Assembly: GCF_027359415.1 (NCBI RefSeq)
Contig: NZ_CP114780.1
Location: 1,725,314 to 1,789,313, forward strand
Origin: Prochlorococcus marinus str. MIT 0918
GTDB lineage: Bacteria; Cyanobacteriota; Cyanobacteriia; PCC-6307; Cyanobiaceae
DNA length: 64,000 nucleotides
Direction: 5' to 3'
The position numbers were made by a program, and so were the translations under genes. The notes below the pieces were generated by a model. The model saw nothing but the letters and a program-made list of their open reading frames with translations, had not been told where the DNA came from and made no database searches. Positions 10,003-18,535 of this stretch are shown here, in pieces; the first letter of the stretch is position 1, and every line of letters begins with the position of its first letter.

Positions 10003-11799
10003 TCAAAATCGATTTTTTTGCTGATGAATTTCTTTGATTAATTGTGAAATCGCTTCTTCATAATTGAGTACTTGTGAAGCCTTATTAGCTCTATTGATTA
10101 ATTCCACCTTCTCTGAAGCTGAGTCCCTCCCTGCAATTATTTTCCATGGTATACCTATCAAATCTGCATCTTTGAATTTTACACCTGCTCTTTCATCCCT
10201 ATCATCTATTATCACGTCAATACCCTGTTTCATAAGCTTCAGATATATACTTTCACCTAATTTTCTTTGATTATCGTCCTTCATATTTGCTATTAATACA
10301 ATTGCTTCAAAGGGAGCAATTGTTATGGGCCATATAATCCCTGAGTCGTCATGATTCTGTTCTACAGAAGCTTGAGCGAGCCTTGATATTCCTATTCCAT
10401 AGCATCCCATCCAGAAAGGTTCTTCAAACCCAGATTCATTTGTAAAAGTAGCTTCAATTGATGAAGAATATTTACGACCTAATTGAAATATATGCCCTAT
10501 TTCAATACCTCTTTTTTGTGTAAGTTTCTGTGTTGAATCATGAATACATTTGTCTCCTGCCATTGCTTTTCTAATGTCAACTCCATGAGGCTTTCCTCCA
10601 AGAGATAACCATGTAGCAAATGCTCTATGGTAATCAGTTTTATTTGATCCACAAACAAAAGACTCTAAATCTAGCGCTGTATGATCTGCTAATCTAATAA
10701 ACTTTTTATTCCATTTAATTGCTGTTTTTAAACAAGAGTCATCCAAGTCTGGGCCTATATAACCAAAAGGTATTTCACTTATCCCTTCAGAATCCAAATC
10801 TTCTTTAGAAGTGGCTGTGAGTTTAAGTAAAGATTTATTTAGATGTTGACTTATTGCATTGCTGAGCTTTACTTCATTAACCTCCTGATCAGCTCTAATA
10901 CTTATTAGTATTGGTTGTTTTATATTGCCTTCTAAAGTAGCTATGAAAATAATTACTTTTACTATTTGAGTCTGATCAAAAGAGTTATTTTTACAAAGAT
11001 CTTCTATTGTTTTTTGATCTTTTGTTTCTATAAGCTTAGAATTACTAAGTCTAAGCTTTTGAGCTTCATTTGGATGAGATATAGCCTTTTCTTGATTGGC
11101 AGCATATTTTTTATCTGGACTTACTAATATAAGATCTTCACCTGCCTCTGCTGTAACCATAAACTCTCTTGATTCTGCCCCGCCAATGGCACCACTATCA
11201 GCATCTACAGCTACTATTTCAAGACCACATCGTTTAAAAATCTTTTCATAAGCATTATTCATCTCTTGATATGTATTTTTCAGATCTAACTCATTTGAAT
11301 GAAACGAATAAGCGTCTTTCATTATAAATTCTCTGCTTCTCATTAGGCCAAACCTTGGCCTAATTTCATCTCTAAATTTAGTTTGAATTTGATAAAGGTT
11401 TGCAGGAAGTTGTTTATAAGATTGCAAAATATCCCCTGCTATTTTTGTAATTACTTCTTCATGAGTTGGTGCAAGGCCAAGTTCTCTATTTTGCCTATCT
11501 TTAAGATTAAACATTATGCCTTCACCAGCTGTGTAGCTATCCCATCTACCAGTTTTTTGCCATAACTCTGCAGGATGTAATTGTGGTAAAAGTGTTTGGA
11601 GACACCCCCTGTCATCTAATTCTTCTTGGACAATTGAAGTAATCTTCTTAATTACTCTCCACATTAATGGCATATAAGCATATATCCCTGAAGTAACACG
11701 CTTGATAAATCCGCTTCTGACAAGCAGTTGATGTGAAACTATTTCGGCGTCGGCGGGTGTATCCCGCAGCGTCACCAGCAACAGGCGGGAGACGCGCAT
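10003..11799 (-). CDS. proS: Prolyl-tRNA synthetase (bacterial type)
   Basis: This class II synthetase charges tRNA-Pro. Motif 2 is in TKFRDEIRPRFGLMRSREFIMKD, motif 3 is near FWMGCYGIGISRL, and a long insertion (about 215-385) matches the editing INS domain of bacterial-type enzymes. The open frame extends 13 codons further to an ATG at 11838. I place the start at ATG 11799 because AAGGAGA lies 6 nt upstream and family members begin at MRVSRLLLVTLR. That gives 598 residues. It is the first gene of a minus-strand run through psb27. Confidence 0.97.
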   Translation of the reverse strand: MRVSRLLLVTLRDTPADAEIVSHQLLVRSGFIKRVTSGIYAYMPLMWRVIKKITSIVQEELDDRGCLQTLLPQLHPAELWQKTGRWDSYTAGEGIMFNLKDRQNRELGLAPTHEEVITKIAGDILQSYKQLPANLYQIQTKFRDEIRPRFGLMRSREFIMKDAYSFHSNELDLKNTYQEMNNAYEKIFKRCGLEIVAVDADSGAIGGAESREFMVTAEAGEDLILVSPDKKYAANQEKAISHPNEAQKLRLSNSKLIETKDQKTIEDLCKNNSFDQTQIVKVIIFIATLEGNIKQPILISIRADQEVNEVKLSNAISQHLNKSLLKLTATSKEDLDSEGISEIPFGYIGPDLDDSCLKTAIKWNKKFIRLADHTALDLESFVCGSNKTDYHRAFATWLSLGGKPHGVDIRKAMAGDKCIHDSTQKLTQKRGIEIGHIFQLGRKYSSSIEATFTNESGFEEPFWMGCYGIGISRLAQASVEQNHDDSGIIWPITIAPFEAIVLIANMKDDNQRKLGESIYLKLMKQGIDVIIDDRDERAGVKFKDADLIGIPWKIIAGRDSASEKVELINRANKASQVLNYEEAISQLIKEIHQQKNRF

Positions 11800-11951
11800 A
11801 GAGATTCTCCTTTGATATGAATACTTAGAGACTAACAATAATCTCCCTCGTGGCTTCCAATTACAAAACTGTCATGACCATAGGATTGTCTGTAGAACTC
11901 TTTTGATGGATCTGCTATTTTCTGACAAGGTTTTATGGTTTTAGTAGAAAT

Positions 11952-12368
11952 ATGTTTAGGGGGGAATTAGATTCTTCGTCATTCAAGTCTTCTTCTGACT
12001 ATTCAGGTGTGGATACAGAAGCATCATCTTTCAACTCAGCCCAAGACTCTCTTGTTGGCATAGATGAGGTCCAAAAATCATTGAATCGATCTAGAGCCTC
12101 TGTCTATAGATATACAAATACTGACCCACGTAATCTTAACCCTCCTTTTAATCCGAGAAAGCTAAACCCTGAATTCAGAAGTGATCAAAAAGACCCGCTT
12201 TTGTTCCACTCCAACGAAGTGGCTAGGTTTGCCAAAGACATTCTTAGAATAAAAGAGGTTAATGTAGAAGTGCTTAATTCTCCATCTACTGCGACTCAGG
12301 AGGTTTTGCTATTAATTCTTGATGAATTAAAGTCTATAAGAATTAAGCTAGATGGGTTGAATAAATAA
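11952..12368 (+). CDS. Small putative DNA-binding protein (helix-turn-helix-like)
   Basis: This 138-residue protein starts with a Ser-rich, probably disordered segment (1-35). It is followed by VGIDEVQKSLNRSRASVYRYTN, which reads like a MerR- or resolvase-type helix-turn-helix, and then a Pro/Asn-rich loop. The C-terminal helix (about 108-138) is leucine-rich and could dimerise. Related proteins have sometimes been labelled resolvase in picocyanobacteria, but no serine-recombinase catalytic domain is present, so a regulator or nucleoid role is as likely. The gene stands alone between proS and ppa. Confidence 0.6.
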   Translation: MFRGELDSSSFKSSSDYSGVDTEASSFNSAQDSLVGIDEVQKSLNRSRASVYRYTNTDPRNLNPPFNPRKLNPEFRSDQKDPLLFHSNEVARFAKDILRIKEVNVEVLNSPSTATQEVLLLILDELKSIRIKLDGLNK

Positions 12369-12643
12369 TCTGAAAAGATTTACAAATAACCTTTATTTTT
12401 TAGATTGATTAATAAATTGTAGAGAATTATTCATAGTCGCATTAAATTAATCCTAATATTTTTGTAAATTATATTTTTCTATTAATAATTTAATTTTGCC
12501 TTATTTAATTTTTTAAGAAGATCGCTTATCCTTTTAACCTAAGACAATAGCTTTTGATATTATGGAATTTAAATCCCCATTGATTTTTATTGTTTTCTTA
12601 AGGAAAATTAACTTAATTAATTGTTCTACAGTCATAACAAACA
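12369..12643. other. AT-rich intergenic region upstream of ppa
   Basis: This 275-bp AT-rich spacer has no credible ORF or RNA gene. A small hairpin, AATCT-GAAA-AGATT (12367-12380), overlaps the stop codon of the preceding gene and might help end its transcript, but it lacks an adjacent T-tract. The 3' part is the likely ppa promoter region, though I cannot pick a convincing -35/-10 pair. Confidence 0.4.
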
Positions 12644-13165
12644 ATGGATTTAAACCCTTTATCACCTGCTCCTTCTGCTGGATTAGTCAATTTAGTAGTA
12701 GAAATACCTGCTGGTAGTAGGAATAAATACGAATACTTCGCAGAAGCAGGAATCATGGCTCTAGATCGAGTTCTTCATTCATCGGTTCGTTATCCATTTG
12801 ATTATGGCTTTATTCCAAATACTCTTGCTGAAGATGGTGCCCCTTTAGATGCAATGGTTATTATGCAAGAGCCAACATTTGCTGGTTGTTTAATTAAAGC
12901 CAGACCTATTGGCCTATTAGATATGCATGATGAAGGTGCTTATGATGGCAAGTTATTATGTGTGCCTGTTGCAGATCCACGTCAGAAAGATATTACTAGT
13001 ATTCGCCAAATTGCCCCCAATCAACTTGAAGATGTAGCAGAATTCTTTAGAACTTATAAGAGCTTAGAAGGTAGAGTTGTATTGATTGATGGTTGGCGTG
13101 ATCATGATGCGGTAGAAGATCTATTAAAAGAATGTATCAAGGCAAAAAAAAATAAGTCTAAATGA
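12644..13165 (+). CDS. ppa: Inorganic pyrophosphatase (family I, soluble)
   Basis: The product hydrolyses pyrophosphate and so pulls biosynthetic reactions forward. The 173 residues contain the substrate-binding YPFDYGFIPNTLAEDGAPLD, DGKLLCVPVADPR and the EFFRTYKSLEG segment. The metal-binding aspartates of a type I enzyme are all present. It is a single gene with its own long AT-rich upstream region, followed after 54 bp by the ArsC/Spx-like gene. Confidence 0.97.
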   Translation: MDLNPLSPAPSAGLVNLVVEIPAGSRNKYEYFAEAGIMALDRVLHSSVRYPFDYGFIPNTLAEDGAPLDAMVIMQEPTFAGCLIKARPIGLLDMHDEGAYDGKLLCVPVADPRQKDITSIRQIAPNQLEDVAEFFRTYKSLEGRVVLIDGWRDHDAVEDLLKECIKAKKNKSK

Positions 13166-13219
13166 ATAATTATTCTATAATTTTTAGAAATTAGTATATA
13201 TTTGCGTTAGTTCTTCTTT

Positions 13220-13588
13220 ATGGCTAATCAAGTGTTAATTAAAGTTTATAGTTATTCCCTTTGTGGAAGTTGTAAAAAAGCATTGAGTTGGCTTAGCCAA
13301 AATGGTATTGCTTATGAGATAATAGATATAATTAAATGTCCTCCTCCTTCAAGTCTTATTAAGGAAGGAGTAAAGCAATTGGGTGATAGAAAGTATCTAT
13401 TAAATACTAGTGGTAAAAGTTATAGAAATATTGGGGCACAATTAATTAAACGAATGAAAGATAGTGAGGTGATTGAATTGCTTTCAAAAGATAGCAAGTT
13501 GATTAAAAGACCTTTTGTTGTAAATACTAATGGTGAAATAATAGTTGGATTTAATGAATCTAAGTGGGAAAGTTTCTTTTTGAATTAA
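13220..13588 (+). CDS. ArsC/Spx-like thioredoxin-fold protein
   Basis: This 122-residue protein has an N-terminal CGSC motif (residues 15-18, YSLCGSCKKALSWLSQNGI) and the C-terminal LIKRPFVVNTNGEIIVGF block typical of the ArsC/Spx/YffB superfamily. Whether it reduces arsenate is unclear, since the superfamily includes redox regulators. The last 29 bp overlap the 3' end of the convergent 495-aa gene. Confidence 0.82.
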   Translation: MANQVLIKVYSYSLCGSCKKALSWLSQNGIAYEIIDIIKCPPPSSLIKEGVKQLGDRKYLLNTSGKSYRNIGAQLIKRMKDSEVIELLSKDSKLIKRPFVVNTNGEIIVGFNESKWESFFLN

Positions 13589-15047
13589 AGTCATCTAATT
13601 CACTAATTACTTTATTCATACTGTCTTGACTTGTGAATTCATTAAGACTTAGTAATTTAAACTCTTCAAGTATTGAAGTTAGAAGGAATTGACTATTTTT
13701 TAATAAAGTATCGTCTTCTAATGATGAAGCAATCTCCTCCCAGAAACGATCTATTACTTTAAGAGCTAGAGCTTCAAGCACTATGTCTTTTTTAGAAATC
13801 TCAGTACCTGTATTTTTTGACCATTCAATTATTGTATCTACTAAGCTTGAGGCCATTTGTATACTTATTGTTGACTCTGCAATCTCAATGATTTTATTAT
13901 TTTTTAGTACTTTGGGGAAGGAATTATTTTCAAGACTTCTTTGAATAGCATGTTCAAATAATGATATTAATTGAGGGCGCATATTAGGGCCTATCTTTTT
14001 GAGAAGTAATGGAACCCATATCCTTATAAAATCTGATATCTCAGAGGTCTCTTTCTTCTGAATAGATTGATAACTACATAGACCTCTAATTTTTTCTGGA
14101 AGAATAGGAGATCTAATTATATTTTGTATTGAATCAATTGTCCTAAAAGTTAGAATTTCTATTATTTCAATAGCTACTAATGCTACTACCCACTGACTTA
14201 TAACCGCCCTAATTGGTTCGAATTGTATTAATTTAGCTTTTGATATTCTTTCTGTTATTGGGATTAATCTTAATAGCCTCATAAATGGTAAAAGAAGAGG
14301 TAAGTCAATCCATCTTTTTAAGATTGCATTGCTAAGTTTAATTTTTGGAAATTTACGCTTTGTTTTATATATAGATAGGATTATATCTATTAAGAAAAGA
14401 ATTTGGAAAGGAAAGTCTATTTTCCATGATGACTGCATATAGGTTCCATTTTGATTAATTATTCTTGAATAATTTGTTCTAATTAAAGGTAGTATCTCTG
14501 TTTCCCAAAAGAGTAACTCAGATTTTAGCTGATCATTAGAAATATAATTTTTACTCAGTAATTTCTTGATTCCAATTATGTAGTTTGATTCTTCTGATCT
14601 TTCATATAGATGAGTTTTTATTGTTTCTACTTTGTTAACACTATCAGGCAATCGACTGGGCAATGATTTTAGTAAATCAATTGTAGAAGACTCATACTGC
14701 TTCAACAATTGCTGTACTAAATTGCTTTCTGTGCGGTCTCCATTTTTTATTTCTTTACTAAGGGCTTTGAAAATAATCTGATTTTCCTTGCTCTTTTCAT
14801 CAGTCTTTATCCCCTTGATTTTGTCATAAGCATCAGTAATGTTAGGAATCCATTTTAAAGATATTGATGAGGAATTAGTTATATAAATACTTCTATTTAG
14901 CCAAAAACTCCTTAAAGGAATGTAGCTAATGTCAAAAAGAATCCAACCAAGATTGATAATTGCAATGAAAGCTAGAAGCTTTTCCCAGACTTTCCAGGAC
15001 ACACTCTCAGACTCCTGATTTCTTTCTTGCCAACGTGGTATAGCCAT
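13560..15047 (-). CDS. Cyanobacterial hypothetical membrane protein (495 aa)
   Basis: I do not recognise this family. Hydrophobic segments lie at about 24-44, 211-227, 247-264 and 280-300, with a long soluble stretch between the first two and a soluble helical C-terminal half (300-495). The third segment reads DLPLLLPFMRLLRLIPI, with spaced arginines that recall the S4 segment of voltage-sensor domains, but no pore motif is present. That resemblance is only visual. It is transcribed alone, divergent from lepB by 59 bp and overlapping the ArsC-like gene at its 3' end. Confidence 0.7.
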   Translation of the reverse strand: MAIPRWQERNQESESVSWKVWEKLLAFIAIINLGWILFDISYIPLRSFWLNRSIYITNSSSISLKWIPNITDAYDKIKGIKTDEKSKENQIIFKALSKEIKNGDRTESNLVQQLLKQYESSTIDLLKSLPSRLPDSVNKVETIKTHLYERSEESNYIIGIKKLLSKNYISNDQLKSELLFWETEILPLIRTNYSRIINQNGTYMQSSWKIDFPFQILFLIDIILSIYKTKRKFPKIKLSNAILKRWIDLPLLLPFMRLLRLIPITERISKAKLIQFEPIRAVISQWVVALVAIEIIEILTFRTIDSIQNIIRSPILPEKIRGLCSYQSIQKKETSEISDFIRIWVPLLLKKIGPNMRPQLISLFEHAIQRSLENNSFPKVLKNNKIIEIAESTISIQMASSLVDTIIEWSKNTGTEISKKDIVLEALALKVIDRFWEEIASSLEDDTLLKNSQFLLTSILEEFKLLSLNEFTSQDSMNKVISELDDFNSKRNFPT

Positions 15048-15106
15048 AATTATGTAAAGTCCCTTTTAACTTAGATAGATCTAAAATATGTGACTATGGT
15101 AAGTAA

Positions 15107-15850
15107 TTGAATTCATTAATAACGTTGGCTGACTTTTCTAAAGATAAGAATTTAAGAACAAATTCATCTCTTCAGAGTAAGAAGATTAGCTTATGGGCTT
15201 CTTTTTGGGAATTGTTTGGGCCCATATTCTTTGCATTGTCTTTATATGCAGGAGTAAAGCAATTTATTGCTGAAGCACGATATATCCCTTCAGGATCAAT
15301 GTTGCCTACTCTTCAAATTAATGATCGGCTTATTATAGAGAAGCTTACTTATTTAAGCCGAACTCCTCAACGTGGGGAAATCGTTGTATTTAATTCTCCT
15401 CATTCCTTTAATGAGAGTTTGATAGCAGATCGAGCTAGTCCTCTTCCTTCAACTCTTAAGTGTGCTGTAGTTAGTTTTCCTCTTTTTAACCTCATACCAG
15501 GGATAGTTGACAAAGCCTGTTATGCATATATAAAACGTGTTGTTGCTGTTGGTGGTGATGATGTTGTTATTAATTCTCAAGGGCGCGTGTTTATAAACAA
15601 TGAATTTGTTAATGAGCCATATGTGACGAATTACTGTTCCTCGGAAAATACTAATTTTATGAACTGTCGCTTTCTAAGAACAAAAGTTCCTCTTGGGCAT
15701 GTTTTGGTTTTAGGAGACAATAGATCTAATAGTTGGGATGGGAGGTATTGGCCAGGGAATAAGTTTTTACCTGAAGAACAGATTTTAGGTAGGGCGGTTT
15801 TGAGGTTTTGGCCTATTAATAGGATTGGGAACCTGAATCAAATTCAATGA
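15107..15850 (+). CDS. lepB: Signal peptidase I
   Basis: This membrane-bound serine/lysine protease removes signal peptides from exported proteins. A transmembrane helix lies at about 33-50. It is followed by the catalytic Ser in YIPSGSMLPTL, the general-base Lys in YIKRVVAVGGD, and the box E sequence GDNRSNSWDGRYW. The start is uncertain: the frame opens at TTG 15107 and contains no ATG before the catalytic serine. The final 35 bp overlap the convergent dihydroorotase-like gene. Confidence 0.94.
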   Translation: MNSLITLADFSKDKNLRTNSSLQSKKISLWASFWELFGPIFFALSLYAGVKQFIAEARYIPSGSMLPTLQINDRLIIEKLTYLSRTPQRGEIVVFNSPHSFNESLIADRASPLPSTLKCAVVSFPLFNLIPGIVDKACYAYIKRVVAVGGDDVVINSQGRVFINNEFVNEPYVTNYCSSENTNFMNCRFLRTKVPLGHVLVLGDNRSNSWDGRYWPGNKFLPEEQILGRAVLRFWPINRIGNLNQIQ

Positions 15851-17105
15851 GCCCACAATCAATAATTTTCCCTGTAATTTGCTTTCCTTTAAAGGGTTGA
15901 TTAGAAGAATATGGTTCTCCCCAATGGCTTTGTCTATCAGATGTTTGCTCCCACTTCCCTTGTGGATCAAAACAAAGCCAACGATAACTTTCAGTGCTTA
16001 ATGTTTCAGGAGCTAGTCCCAATAGTTTAGATGGGCCGAAACTAATTGCTTCCCATAATTGTTCAACAGTCCATTGAGACTTTTCTACTAATTCATGCCA
16101 CAAACAAGGAAGTACTAGGTTATGCCCACTTAAACCTGGCCTTCTCTCACCAGTAGGCTTTAATGTCTCAAGTTCATCTAATGGGGTTCCAGTTACAGAT
16201 ACACCCGTTAAGATTCTTTCTTGAAGTGCTTCGATAAGTTTTTTTCTATCATTAGCATTCCCCAGAGAAGGTAATACTTTTATACCTAATTCTGTTGAAG
16301 AGACTTTTGTTTGGTCTGCTATAAGATGCCACCAGCATACGCTAGCCATTGGTCGTGGATTACTATGTTTTAAAGCCGAAATTCCAGCAGCAGTAGATAA
16401 GTTCATTAACCTTATCGATGCTTCAGGATGTTGTTTTTGTAATGCCAATAAAAGATTTAATGGAATGATTTCACTATCTGTAGGGTCTTGCTGCAAACCT
16501 GAACGAAGCGCCTCAACTCCTTCTCTCACAATCCCATCCCCCTGAATGGATGGATCTCTTGGTGCTATTAGAAGAGGCTTATCTTTTAATTCAGCTAGTA
16601 AAAGTCCTTTTTTTAATAAATCTATAGGTATGATGAAGTCGTTATCAGCTAAACCAATAGCACCATTATTAAGTAGATCTTGATGTGAAGATAATACTTT
16701 TCCTTCGCCTTTCAAGCTAAAGCCACCCCAAAGATGAATGAAAACATTTCCCTGAGGATTTAATAGTCCTTGTAAATGTTCAGCAAGGTCTCTCCACAGT
16801 ATGCTTTTGGGAAGAAGCGCAATTTGTCCGTAACCAGCATATGCCGCTTTCCTTCGCAAACTTGATAATGTCTCTATGTTGCTATTGAAGTGATTCTCTA
16901 GAAAAGAATGAGGATCTACTAAACAAGGTGCAAAAATCCAACTTTGTGCATTAGTTCTTTTTATATTTAATTTTTTGGCTAAATTACGCGCATCTTCCCC
17001 AAAGGATTTTATTTTCCTATTGGTAATTAAGACGGCATCATTAACTAACTTTTTGTCAGGACCGTAAAGGATTTGAATAGGGTCAAATAGATATGAATTA
17101 GACAT
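15816..17105 (-). CDS. Dihydroorotase-like protein, probably catalytically inactive
   Basis: The 429-residue protein aligns with class I dihydroorotases by its order of blocks, but the metal centre is lost. The usual DxHxH is DPHSF, the histidine-bearing strand reads LMNLSTAAG, PHHL has become WWHL, and the catalytic TDHAPH region has become TGTPLDE. It cannot be a normal zinc amidohydrolase and is more likely a structural or regulatory homologue, as the pseudo-dihydroorotases that support aspartate transcarbamoylase are. The frame runs to ATG 17138, but ATG 17105, just past the upstream stop, fits the family start better. It overlaps lepB by 35 bp at the 3' end. Confidence 0.82.
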   Translation of the reverse strand: MSNSYLFDPIQILYGPDKKLVNDAVLITNRKIKSFGEDARNLAKKLNIKRTNAQSWIFAPCLVDPHSFLENHFNSNIETLSSLRRKAAYAGYGQIALLPKSILWRDLAEHLQGLLNPQGNVFIHLWGGFSLKGEGKVLSSHQDLLNNGAIGLADNDFIIPIDLLKKGLLLAELKDKPLLIAPRDPSIQGDGIVREGVEALRSGLQQDPTDSEIIPLNLLLALQKQHPEASIRLMNLSTAAGISALKHSNPRPMASVCWWHLIADQTKVSSTELGIKVLPSLGNANDRKKLIEALQERILTGVSVTGTPLDELETLKPTGERRPGLSGHNLVLPCLWHELVEKSQWTVEQLWEAISFGPSKLLGLAPETLSTESYRWLCFDPQGKWEQTSDRQSHWGEPYSSNQPFKGKQITGKIIDCGLIEFDSGSQSY

Positions 17106-17109
17106 GAAT

Positions 17110-18438
17110 TTATAGTGCTCCTTGAGCTGTCTTGTCAATTACACCTCCTAAGTGGGAGGTGATATTTAGAGATGTGATTACGTCAAGATCATCTTGTGTT
17201 GCTTTTAAGTCGATTATTGTAATGCCACCATTCCCTTGCTTGATTTTCCATATATCTGAAGTTGAAAGCCCAAGGAGGTTGCAAATAATTGTTTTGTTGA
17301 CTGCATCATGAGCGACAACAAGAGCAGTTTCATGAGGCGAAAGCTTCTTACAAATAAGCTTCCAACTTTTCATGGCTCTCTTGGACACTTCTTCTATGTT
17401 CTCCCCTTGAGGCATTTGAACTTTTTGTGGAGATTGTTTCCACTTGGTTAATAAGTCATTCCAATTTAAAGAGATTTCAGACTCTAACTTGCCTTCCCAC
17501 AGTCCATGGCCAATTTCAATAAGTCCTTTTTGTTCTTGAATTGTAATTGGGGGATGATTTCTTAAAATGATTTGTGCCGTTTCAATTGGCCTTGACATAG
17601 AGCTACAAAAAACCTGGTCAAAAACTATGTCCTCTAAAAAATTACCTGCCGATATAGCCTGTTGCTTACCTTTCTCATTGAGTGGGACATCTATTTGTCC
17701 TTGAAATCGACCTGCTTTATTCCAATCTGTTTCTCCATGCCTAACAAGAATAATTCGAGCGGAATTCCCTTTTGGAGATAGTTTTTGTTCAAGGTGCGCT
17801 GTATTATTTAGAGTTTGTATTTGAACATCATATTCATTATTTTTATAAGAGTTTATATTGAAAATCGAGATTGATGAATTATCTAATTTGATTCTTCTAT
17901 ATCCAATATTTGGTTTGTTTAATATCTTTAATATTAAAGAACGAAGAATTGCATTATGTGCAACTATAACTATGTTCTTATCTTCATCTTGATTATATTT
18001 TTCATATAGATTCTGCAAGAAATTTTCTGATTGGTGCATTAATTCTTCAATAGGCTTATAGCTATTTCCATTTTCATTTTGAAGAGTAAGTTCATTAGGA
18101 GAATCTTTCCAGGTTAAATATAGATCAGGAAATTTTTCTTTGACTTCATGAACTGTTAGTCCACTCCATGGACCTAAGTCTACCTCTAGCAAATCATTAT
18201 CAAAAACAGTGGTGATCTGGGGATGATGCTTTGATAATTCTTTTGTTGTATCTGCTGCTCGTTTAAGTGGTGAACTGTAAATTGCGTCAATATTTAAATC
18301 TTTTAATGCCAACCCAGTTTTTGCAGCTTGGAGAATTCCTTTCTCTGTAAGCGTTGAGAGATCATTTCGTCCTTGTATCCGTTTTTCAAGGTTATAGGTA
18401 CTTAACCCATGGCGAATTAATAGAAGGCGTAAGGTCAT
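17110..18438 (-). CDS. Tandem histidine phosphatase (phosphoglycerate mutase-like)
   Basis: This 442-residue protein consists of two histidine-phosphatase domains. Domain 1 (about 1-210) has LIRHGLSTYN and ends with VAHNAILRSL. Domain 2 (about 226-440) has LVRHGETDWN and VVAHDAVNKTI. Each domain retains the phospho-accepting RHG and the second catalytic His. Annotations usually say phosphoglycerate mutase, but cofactor-dependent mutases are single-domain, so a phosphatase acting on a small phosphometabolite is equally likely. It lies 4 bp upstream of the dihydroorotase-like gene and is probably cotranscribed with it. Confidence 0.88.
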   Translation of the reverse strand: MTLRLLLIRHGLSTYNLEKRIQGRNDLSTLTEKGILQAAKTGLALKDLNIDAIYSSPLKRAADTTKELSKHHPQITTVFDNDLLEVDLGPWSGLTVHEVKEKFPDLYLTWKDSPNELTLQNENGNSYKPIEELMHQSENFLQNLYEKYNQDEDKNIVIVAHNAILRSLILKILNKPNIGYRRIKLDNSSISIFNINSYKNNEYDVQIQTLNNTAHLEQKLSPKGNSARIILVRHGETDWNKAGRFQGQIDVPLNEKGKQQAISAGNFLEDIVFDQVFCSSMSRPIETAQIILRNHPPITIQEQKGLIEIGHGLWEGKLESEISLNWNDLLTKWKQSPQKVQMPQGENIEEVSKRAMKSWKLICKKLSPHETALVVAHDAVNKTIICNLLGLSTSDIWKIKQGNGGITIIDLKATQDDLDVITSLNITSHLGGVIDKTAQGAL

Positions 18439-18535
18439 TGGCAGAGGTTTTTTACGAATTCATACTATGGATACCCTCTCAACCTAATCTTGATTGTGAG
18501 ATGAGAGTTGTTTTGTGCTCATTTCTTTTCTTTGA

